Source of the DNA: Aeromicrobium sp.
GTDB lineage: Bacteria > Actinomycetota > Actinomycetes > Propionibacteriales > Nocardioidaceae
DNA: 5,775 bases
Direction of reading: 5' to 3'
Assembly (NCBI GenBank): GCA_023254755.1
Contig: JALRKU010000134.1
Span: forward strand, 1 to 5,775
Below, in pieces: positions 1-5,337 of the stretch; position 1 is the stretch's first letter; each line of letters begins with the position of its first letter. A program made the position numbers and the translations under genes. The notes beneath the pieces are model-generated. The model ran no database searches. It had not been told where the DNA came from and saw nothing but the letters and a program-made list of their open reading frames with translations.

Positions 1-386
1 GCAGGGGACTCGCCGGGGACCTCCGGCGGTGCCTGGTGGTCCACCTCGCCGTAGGCGATGCCGGCGGCCCACACGATCAGCGTGACGCCGACCCACGTGC
101 CCCAGCCCTCGATCTCGAATCCCGAGGACGGGACGACCCAGTCGGTCAGCCCGAGGGCCAGTGCGGTGAGCACGAGGCCGCCGAGGATCGTGTAGCCGCG
201 CGCGAACCGGTTGACGGTGCTGGTGACGACGCCGCGCAGCAGCACCGTCAGCACCGTGAACAGCACGACGGCCGCCACGAACCAGCCCCAGGTGATGTTG
301 AACCGGTCGAACAACCACGCCGCGAAGCCGAGCGAGAAGATGTTCGCGACCGCCGAGATCAGGATCGACCTGCCGAGTGTCCCCAC
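1..386 (-). CDS. Partial small four-helix membrane protein, phage-holin-like family (C-terminus outside window)
   Basis: This is the first 128 codons of a gene that runs off the left edge. Translation shows four hydrophobic segments at about residues 7-26, 33-50, 65-85 and 95-113. They are separated by short polar loops with Arg/Asn (RGVVTSTVNRFARG, 51-64) and an acidic loop (FEIEG, 90-94), followed by a Pro/Glu-rich tail. Size and four-segment topology resemble the holin-4-type proteins common on actinobacterial chromosomes; this is a topology call and no diagnostic motif is visible. The start is GTG at 386-384: an in-frame stop (401-399) lies just upstream and no other start codon lies between, with a weak GAAAG-type ribosome site about 9 nt upstream. 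It begins 18 nt after the stop of the amidase-SpoIID gene, so the two are probably co-transcribed. Chromosomal members often have no proven lysis role, so a holin function is not asserted. Confidence 0.72.
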   Translation of the reverse strand, partial: MGTLGRSILISAVANIFSLGFAAWLFDRFNITWGWFVAAVVLFTVLTVLLRGVVTSTVNRFARGYTILGGLVLTALALGLTDWVVPSSGFEIEGWGTWVGVTLIVWAAGIAYGEVDHQAPPEVPGESP

Positions 387-404
387 CCGGTCAGTCTTTC
401 ACGA

Positions 405-3400
405 TCAGAACGCGAACCAGTCCGACCGCAGACCGAACGCCCAGCGGGCGTCGACACCGGTGATGGTCTTGCTGCCCTTCGAGCCGACCAGCTTCAGCGA
501 CGACACGCGACCGCCGTCCTCGCCGTGGCCGTTGCGCTTCGTGACGGACAGCGACTTCAGGGTGCCGATCGAGGAGTACTTCTTCTCGATCGTCGACGCC
601 TTGACCGAGATGGTCCAGTCGTGGTTCTTGTTGCCCGACCAGCCGTCCCAGCCGTCCGAGACCGCCTTCAGGTACGGCTGGCTGCCGGTGTTGGTGTAGC
701 CGCCCGACGACGACGAGAACTGCGCGAGAGCGGGCTTGCCGTCGTAGGTGAGGATCTTGCCGGCCGTGGCCTTGATCGCCGCGTCGGTCGCGTCGGTCTC
801 GGCCGAGACGCCGCCGTAGACCTGGCAGCTGGTCGTGTCGCAGATGTCGTAGTAGCCACCCGAGCCCATCGTGCGGGCGCCGTAGGTCCGGGCGGCGACC
901 GACTGCGCCTTGAGCGCCTCGGCGTGCCACGACGACGGCATCTCGCGCGCGACGACCCCGCGGGTGTAGTTCTCCAGCGACAGCACGTTGACGGTGTTGC
1001 GTGCCGACGAGCCGGAGCTCGGCAGCGCAGAGCGCAGCGTGTCGCGGTAGACCCTGTTGCCCGCCGGCGTGACGAGGGTCAGCGACGACGCCTCGAATTG
1101 CGCGTTGCCGGTCCAGACCATCGACTTGTAGGTCGTGTAGCCGCCCGTGGTCCGGTACTGGAGCACGGACTGCTTCTTGTTGCTGGAACGCTGGACGATC
1201 ATCCAGCGCACGACCTTGTCGCCGCCGACCGTCGTGGGCAGCGTGATCTCGGTGCCGCCCTGGCGGAACACGATGCCCGACTTCGCCTCGATCAGCACCG
1301 AGTCCGACGTGTCGGCCGTGATGAGCACGCGGATGTCGCCGCTCTTCGAGCCCAGGTCCGTGCCCGTGTAGTACTTGTCGAGGATCTCGGTGTACTTGGC
1401 GCCGTCACGGGCACCGCCCTCGGCTCCGTACTGGCTCATCCCGATGCCGTGTCCGTAGCCGTGGCCCTTGAAGGCGATGGTGCGGCTCGACGGCACCGAC
1501 GTGGTGTCCTTCGCGCTCGACGCCTTCGCGGCGGTGGCGAGCGTGGCGGGCGTGCCGGAGTAGGACGTGATCCGCTTCCCGTTCTTGTCGAGCACCGCGA
1601 CCTTGCCGTAGTACGTCGTGCTCGCCGACAGACCCGTCGCCGTGCCGCTGTTCTTGCTGAAGGTGAAGTACTTCGCGCTCGACATCGACGAGCTCCTCGA
1701 CAGCTTGACCTGGTACTTGGCGGCTCCGCTGACGGCCGACCAGGCGAGGTCGAGCGTCGACGTGGTGCTGGCGGTCGACTTCAGCCCCGTCGGGGTGGTC
1801 GAGCCGCTGCTGGTGCCGGCGGCGGTGGTCTTGACGGCGACCGGCGCCGCCGCGTACGACGTGATCCGCTCGCCGTTCTTGTCGAGTACCGCGACCTTGG
1901 CGTAGTACGTCGTGCTCGCCGACAGACCGGTCGCCGTGCCGCTGTTCGTGCTGAACGTGAAGTACTTCGCGCTCGACATCGACGAGCTCTTCGACAGCTT
2001 GACCTGGTACTTCGCCGCCCCCTCGACCGCGCTCCACGCCAGGTCGATCGTCGACGCCGTCGCTCCGGTGGACTTCAGGCCGGTCGGCGTGGTCGGCGAC
2101 GTGGTGTCCCCGGTCGAGATCATGGTCGGCGGGGCCGCGAGCGACGTCGTGCGCTTGCCACTGGAGTCCAGGGCGCCGATCTTGACGTAGTAGGTCGTGT
2201 CGGCCGACAGGCCCGTCAGCGTGCCGCTGGTGCCCTTGAGCTCCTTGTACGTCGCGCTCGACATCGACGAGCTCTTGGAGATCTTGAGCTGGTAGGACGC
2301 GGCGCCCGGAGAGGCCGACCAGGACACGTCGACGCTCGACGACGTCGATCCCGTCGACTTCAGGCCCGAGCCCGTCGTCGTCGAGTACGGCGAGCCGGTG
2401 TACGGCGAGACGCGCGTGCCGTCGGCGTCGAGCACGCCCACCCGGTAGTAGTAGTTCGTGAAGGGCGACAGGTCCGACACCGTGGCCGACGGCGACGTCG
2501 ACTCGACGTAGGTCGCGTCCGACATGTCCGAGGACTTCGAGATCTTGACCTGGTACTTCGCGGCGCCGGAGACGGCGGTCCACGCCAGGCCGAGGCTGGT
2601 CGTGCCGTAGTCGGTGACCTTGACCCCCGTCGGAGCGGGGACCGAGGCGGCGCCGTCGAGCAGTCCCTCGACCGTGTCGCGCAGGCCTCCCGAGGCCGAG
2701 AGCCAGGCGTAGGCCTTCGCGCCCGGGCAGGCCGTGCTGACGACGTTGCGGTGACCGGCGATCCGGTTGAGCGTCTTCCCACCCAGCTTGTACGTGCCCT
2801 TGGCCGGCAGGCCGGCCTGGGCGAACCGCCACGCCACGAGGTTCGCGGTGGCCGTCTTCATGGCCGCCGACGGCGACGACGAGCTGAACTCGCCCATCAG
2901 CGAGACGCCCATCGTCTCCTGGTTGACCGCGTCGTTGCCCGAGTGAGCCGCCCGGACCGGCTTGGTGATCCCGCCGTTGCGGCCCTCGAAGATCTGGCCG
3001 TACTTGTCGACGAGGAAGTTGTAGCCGATGTCGCACCAGCCCCGCGACTTCATGTGGTACGACTGGACGCCGCGCACGAGGCTGGCGGAGTCCGACTTGC
3101 TGTAGCTGTTGCTGCCGGCCGTGTGGTGGATGACGGCGCCGAGGGTCGCGTCGCCGTAGCGGGGGCTGTCGCAGCTGGTGTTCGCCCTGGCGCCCCACCC
3201 CGAACGCAGGATGATGCTCGGCTGACCGACCGACGCCGCCACGGGCGTCGTCTCCAGCGAGCGGCCCGGGTCGACCGTCGCGAGCGACAGGCCCTCGACG
3301 TCCGCGTCGGACGACGACAGCACCCGCAGGGCCACCGCGTCGGACGAGCCGACCCACAGCGGCTCGGTCCCGGGGCGCCCGGACTCGCCGGGCTCGATGT

Positions 3401-3785
3401 GGATCTCCTGCCAGCGCGTCCAGGTCCCCTTCGTGCTGCGCGTCCGCACCTCGACGAGCGTGTCGGCGGGATCGGCCTGCAGTCCCTTGGTCCAGGTCAC
3501 GCCGACCAGGCTGAAGTCCTTCATCGAAGTCTTCGGCAGCTCCGCGACGAGGTGTCCCTGCTCGAGCTCCTCGACCTTCGCGGTCGGGTCGTGCTCCTCG
3601 GCCGATCGGCGCTTCTGGACCGTGCGCTCCTGGCTGGTCGGCACCGCGTGCTCGGTGACGACGGCCGGCTCCGCGACCGCGTCGGACGACGGGGAGACGC
3701 GGTCCTGCGCGACGAGGGCGCCGCCGAGCAGGGCGAACACCGCGGCGGCAGGCAGGACGCGACGCGACAAGGTCCTGATCAGCAT
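405..3785 (-). CDS. Exported peptidoglycan hydrolase: PGRP/amidase_2 domain, four FnIII repeats, SpoIID/LytB domain
   Basis: The protein has 1126 residues. Residues 1-26 form a signal peptide (basic n-region, hydrophobic core, cleavage probably after A26); SRRVL at 7-11 is Tat-like but Sec export is equally possible. Residues about 84-175 match the beta-rich domain found ahead of actinobacterial amidases (VGVTW, VRTR, EPLWVGSSD). Residues about 191-362 are a PGRP/amidase_2 domain: HHTAG at 220-224, GYNFLVD with Y255, and AGHRNV...TACPG with H345 and C353. The Zn-ligand Cys is present, so N-acetylmuramoyl-L-alanine amidase activity is expected. Four FnIII repeats follow (about 383-471, 472-558, 566-654, 664-752). 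The SpoIID/LytB part begins with GHGYGHGIGMSQYGA (774-788), then the core VVAREMP (944-950; E948 is the presumed catalytic Glu), the EALKAQSVAARTY run, a Cys pair at 982/987, SSSSGGYT and YLKAVSDGWDGW. ATG 3785 is the only start before an in-frame stop upstream; its ribosome site is weak (GGA, about 9 nt upstream). Domain calls are firm; cutting specificity is inferred. Confidence 0.95.
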   Translation of the reverse strand: MLIRTLSRRVLPAAAVFALLGGALVAQDRVSPSSDAVAEPAVVTEHAVPTSQERTVQKRRSAEEHDPTAKVEELEQGHLVAELPKTSMKDFSLVGVTWTKGLQADPADTLVEVRTRSTKGTWTRWQEIHIEPGESGRPGTEPLWVGSSDAVALRVLSSSDADVEGLSLATVDPGRSLETTPVAASVGQPSIILRSGWGARANTSCDSPRYGDATLGAVIHHTAGSNSYSKSDSASLVRGVQSYHMKSRGWCDIGYNFLVDKYGQIFEGRNGGITKPVRAAHSGNDAVNQETMGVSLMGEFSSSSPSAAMKTATANLVAWRFAQAGLPAKGTYKLGGKTLNRIAGHRNVVSTACPGAKAYAWLSASGGLRDTVEGLLDGAASVPAPTGVKVTDYGTTSLGLAWTAVSGAAKYQVKISKSSDMSDATYVESTSPSATVSDLSPFTNYYYRVGVLDADGTRVSPYTGSPYSTTTGSGLKSTGSTSSSVDVSWSASPGAASYQLKISKSSSMSSATYKELKGTSGTLTGLSADTTYYVKIGALDSSGKRTTSLAAPPTMISTGDTTSPTTPTGLKSTGATASTIDLAWSAVEGAAKYQVKLSKSSSMSSAKYFTFSTNSGTATGLSASTTYYAKVAVLDKNGERITSYAAAPVAVKTTAAGTSSGSTTPTGLKSTASTTSTLDLAWSAVSGAAKYQVKLSRSSSMSSAKYFTFSKNSGTATGLSASTTYYGKVAVLDKNGKRITSYSGTPATLATAAKASSAKDTTSVPSSRTIAFKGHGYGHGIGMSQYGAEGGARDGAKYTEILDKYYTGTDLGSKSGDIRVLITADTSDSVLIEAKSGIVFRQGGTEITLPTTVGGDKVVRWMIVQRSSNKKQSVLQYRTTGGYTTYKSMVWTGNAQFEASSLTLVTPAGNRVYRDTLRSALPSSGSSARNTVNVLSLENYTRGVVAREMPSSWHAEALKAQSVAARTYGARTMGSGGYYDICDTTSCQVYGGVSAETDATDAAIKATAGKILTYDGKPALAQFSSSSGGYTNTGSQPYLKAVSDGWDGWSGNKNHDWTISVKASTIEKKYSSIGTLKSLSVTKRNGHGEDGGRVSSLKLVGSKGSKTITGVDARWAFGLRSDWFAF
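1562..1725 (-). repeat. Near-identical copy in FnIII repeat 4 (partner at 1856-2019)
   Basis: This stretch matches 1856-2019 at a constant offset of 294 bp (98 codons) with about a dozen mismatches by eye. Many silent positions are shared, so the third and fourth FnIII units derive from a recent duplication or are kept similar by gene conversion. Over 53 residues the two protein segments differ at only four positions. Confidence 0.85.
1856..2019 (-). repeat. Near-identical copy in FnIII repeat 3 (partner at 1562-1725)
   Basis: This is the second member of the 294-bp-offset pair. A shorter part of the unit, encoding ...SSSMSSA..., recurs near 2250-2276 in FnIII repeat 2, so the array probably grew stepwise with repeats 3 and 4 the youngest pair. 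Confidence 0.85.
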
Positions 3786-3806
3786 GTGGGGAAGTCCGAT
3801 CGTGTG

Positions 3807-3827
3807 ACGTGTGGGACGTGTGGGACG
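3807..3827. repeat. 9-bp tandem repeat (acgtgtggg x2, plus acg) in the leader of the SpoIID gene
   Basis: The unit acgtgtggg occurs twice head to tail and is followed by a third partial copy (acg); an imperfect copy (cgtgtg) precedes it from 3801. It lies 22-42 nt upstream of the ATG, between the candidate -10 and the start codon, so it would fall at or just after the transcription start. It could be a site for a regulator that binds direct repeats, a leader RNA element, or chance repetition. I do not recognise it as a known operator. Confidence 0.5.
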
Positions 3828-3833
3828 AACCCG

Positions 3834-3862
3834 AGTATGCGTGTCTTTTCAGGGCCCGTCCA
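3834..3862 (-). promoter_or_regulatory. Candidate sigma-70-type promoter for the amidase-SpoIID gene
   Basis: On the minus strand a TGGACG box (3862-3857; four of six match TTGACA) is separated by 17 bp from CATACT (3839-3834), which fits the actinobacterial -10 pattern with A, T and the final T in place. Transcription would start near 3827 and leave a leader of roughly 40 nt. The promoter lies just downstream of the hairpin that follows lpdA, the expected place for an independent promoter. The call rests on spacing and consensus only. Confidence 0.45.
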
Positions 3863-3873
3863 GCGCACCGTCG

Positions 3874-3914
3874 CTGACCTGCGAAACGACAACGGTGTCA
3901 TTTGCGCAGGTCAG
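3874..3914 (-). terminator. Long hairpin after lpdA; candidate factor-independent terminator without U-tract, or operator
   Basis: A perfect 10-bp inverted repeat (ctgacctgcg at 3874-3883, cgcaggtcag at 3905-3914) encloses an inner dyad (AAA/TTT and GACA/TGTC around a 4-nt loop). In minus-strand RNA the only inner mismatch becomes a G-U wobble, giving about 18 pairs with a single bulged base and loop CCGU. It begins 7 nt after the lpdA stop. No run of U follows, so it would be the U-less terminator type reported in actinobacteria. It also ends about 11 bp upstream of the candidate -35, so a protein-binding operator role is possible. Confidence 0.6.
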
Positions 3915-3921
3915 GGCCTCG

Positions 3922-5289
3922 TCACCAGCGATGCAGCCGGCGTGCCGCCTCGGCGACCGATCCGGACAGCGACGGGTAGACGGTGAACGCGTTCGCGACC
4001 TGGTCGACGGTCAGCGATGCGGACACCGCGAGCGAGATGACGTGGATCAGCTCGCTCGCCTTGGGGCCCACCACGACGCCTCCGATCACCGTGCCCACAC
4101 CGGGCCGGGCGAACAGCTTGACGAAGCCGTCGTGGACGCCCTGCATCTTGGCGCGCGGGTTGGCCGCGAGCGGGAGCAGCGCGACGTCGACCTGCTGGGA
4201 GGACTCGTCGACCTTCTGCTGCGAGATGCCGACCGTCGCGATCTCCGGGGACGTGAAGACGTTGCTGGAGACGGTGCCCAGGTCGAGCGGGCTGACCTCG
4301 TCGCCGAGCAGGTGGGCCATCGCGATGCGGCCCTGCTGGGCGGCGACCGACGCGAGCATGAGGACTCCCGTGCAGTCGCCCGCCGCGTAGACCCCGGCGG
4401 CCGAGGTGCGCGAGACGCGGTCGACCCTGACGAATCCGTGGTCGTCGAGCGCGACGCCGGCCTCGACGAGACCGAGGTCGGCGGTGTTGGGGATCGAGCC
4501 CAGCGCGAGCAGGCAGTGCGAGCCCTGGACCGTCCGGCCGTCGGTGAGGGTGACGGTGACGACGTCGCCGTCGCGGCGCACCGACTGCATGCGCGAGTTG
4601 CCGAGCACGGTCATGCCGCGGCGGGTGAACACGTTCTCGATGACCTCGGCGGCGTCGCCGTCCTCACCGGGCAGCACCCGGTCACGGCTCGAGACCAGGG
4701 TGACGTGCGCACCGAGGCCGTTGTAGGCGCTGGCGAACTCCGCACCCGTCACGCCCGAGCCGACCACGATCATGTGCTCGGGCACCTCGGTGAGCGCGTA
4801 GACCTGCTCCCACGTCAGCACCCGCTCGCCGTCGGGCAGCGCGTCGTCGCTGACGCGCGGGTGGGCACCGGTCGCGACGAGGACCGCGTCGCCGGTGACG
4901 CGGCGCGTTCCGCCGTCCGAGGCGACCTCGACCGTGCCGGCGTCGACGAGCCGAGCGGTGCCCCGCACGATCGTGACGCCGCCGGCCTCGACCCGCTCCG
5001 CGATGTCGCGCGACTGCGCCTGCGCGAGGTCGAGAACGCGCCGGTTCACGGCCGCCAGGTCGGGCCGCACCGAGTCGGGCACCTGGACCCCGAGCTCTGC
5101 GGACGAGCCGACGTCGGTCATCAGGTCGGACGTCGCGATGAGGGTCTTGCTCGGGACGCAGTCGGTGAGGACCGTCGACCCACCGAGCCCGTCACGCTCG
5201 ACGATCGTGACCTCGGCGCCCAGTCGTGCCGCCACGAGGGCCGCCTCGTAGCCGCCGGGTCCGCCACCGATGATCGTCACCTGGGTCAC
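3922..5289 (-). CDS. lpdA: NAD(P)H:quinone dehydrogenase of the flavoprotein disulfide reductase family, LpdA type
   Basis: This cytosolic FAD enzyme (455 residues) resembles mycobacterial LpdA (Rv3303c), which oxidises NAD(P)H with quinone acceptors and is linked to oxidative-stress defence. The FAD motif GGGPGG is at 8-13, ATGAHP at 139-144, the NAD(P) motif GSGVTG at 177-182, AAGD at 302-305, and a dimerisation domain begins near 344. The disulfide of true lipoamide dehydrogenases is incomplete: the first Cys position is T39 and only C44 (DCVPSK) remains. The C-terminal His/Glu pair is replaced by Y438 and G443 (YPSLSG). It is therefore not an E3 subunit of 2-oxoacid dehydrogenases. After the second nucleotide motif, SSRDR replaces the usual acidic residue, which may allow NADPH use. 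GTG 5289 is preferred over upstream GTG 5307: it has a GGGAG site 9 nt upstream and matches the start of family members. It follows the heme oxygenase by 48 bp and is probably co-transcribed. Confidence 0.93.
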   Translation of the reverse strand: MTQVTIIGGGPGGYEAALVAARLGAEVTIVERDGLGGSTVLTDCVPSKTLIATSDLMTDVGSSAELGVQVPDSVRPDLAAVNRRVLDLAQAQSRDIAERVEAGGVTIVRGTARLVDAGTVEVASDGGTRRVTGDAVLVATGAHPRVSDDALPDGERVLTWEQVYALTEVPEHMIVVGSGVTGAEFASAYNGLGAHVTLVSSRDRVLPGEDGDAAEVIENVFTRRGMTVLGNSRMQSVRRDGDVVTVTLTDGRTVQGSHCLLALGSIPNTADLGLVEAGVALDDHGFVRVDRVSRTSAAGVYAAGDCTGVLMLASVAAQQGRIAMAHLLGDEVSPLDLGTVSSNVFTSPEIATVGISQQKVDESSQQVDVALLPLAANPRAKMQGVHDGFVKLFARPGVGTVIGGVVVGPKASELIHVISLAVSASLTVDQVANAFTVYPSLSGSVAEAARRLHRW

Positions 5290-5297
5290 GGACCCAG
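5281..5297 (-). promoter_or_regulatory. Perfect 7-bp hairpin spanning the lpdA start codon
   Basis: The sequence ctgggtc-acg-gacccag is a perfect inverted repeat with a 3-nt loop. On the lpdA mRNA the first two bases of the GTG start lie in the loop and the third in the stem, and the ribosome site lies immediately 5' of the stem. The hairpin could lower or gate translation of lpdA. The structure is visible; any regulatory role is inferred. Confidence 0.5.
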
Positions 5298-5298
5298 T

Positions 5299-5303
5299 CT
5301 CCC
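5299..5303 (-). promoter_or_regulatory. Ribosome binding site for lpdA (GGGAG)
   Basis: GGGAG on the minus strand lies 9 nt before GTG 5289. It decides the start: the alternative GTG at 5307 lies upstream of this site and would include it in the coding sequence, adding six residues (MRETGS) not expected in the family. Confidence 0.7.
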
Positions 5304-5315
5304 GCACCCGCGGGC

Positions 5316-5336
5316 CCCCACGAAATGCAGGTGGGG
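5316..5336 (-). terminator. Short hairpin just after the heme oxygenase stop (weak terminator or intercistronic hairpin)
   Basis: CCCCAC (5336-5331) pairs with GTGGGG (5321-5316) around a 9-nt loop, starting one base after the TGA. A further G-C pair is possible with one bulge. No U-tract follows, and the next gene starts only 27 nt later. Partial termination or mRNA 3'-end protection is as likely as full termination. Confidence 0.4.
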
Positions 5337-5337
5337 C

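Larger units (their letters stand above)
1530..2639 (-). repeat. Array of four fibronectin type III repeats inside the SpoIID/LytB protein gene
   Basis: Four units of about 87-98 codons are encoded at roughly 2639-2373, 2372-2112, 2090-1824 and 1796-1530. Each shows the FnIII pattern: a Trp in strand B (AW or SW), a central Y-Q-V/L-K strand, a Thr-rich turn leading to T-x-Y-Y, and a closing strand with V/A-x-L-D. All share the segment K-S-S-x-M-S-x-A. The units separate the amidase from the SpoIID domain and probably act as a flexible spacer or wall-binding module. Linkers are rich in Ser, Thr and Gly. Binding specificity cannot be read from the sequence. Confidence 0.88.

Noticed and set aside
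1..386. Prophage remnant with holin plus endolysin
   Set aside because: No other phage gene is present, the hydrolase is a signal-peptide-bearing chromosomal type, and base composition looks uniform across the window.
1530..2376. The regularly spaced repeats as a CRISPR-like or tandem satellite array
   Set aside because: Spacing is about 260-294 bp, in frame, and explained entirely by FnIII protein repeats.
1405..3357. A 650-codon minus-strand frame within the SpoIID gene
   Set aside because: It is a shifted frame of the same gene, with low-complexity Arg/Gly/His-rich translation and no domain.
405..3785. SpoIID domain as evidence of endospore formation
   Set aside because: SpoIID/LytB domains are widespread in actinobacteria that do not form endospores, and no other sporulation gene is in the window.
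36..3986. A 1316-codon open frame on the plus strand covering the whole SpoIID gene
   Set aside because: It is antisense to a gene with clear domains. The product is an Arg/Ala/Gly/Val-rich string without recognisable motifs, as expected from stop-codon avoidance opposite a GC-rich coding strand.
3922..5289. Annotation as dihydrolipoamide dehydrogenase (E3 subunit)
   Set aside because: The first redox Cys is Thr and the C-terminal His/Glu pair is Tyr/Gly, so lipoamide chemistry is not expected. No 2-oxoacid dehydrogenase genes are nearby.
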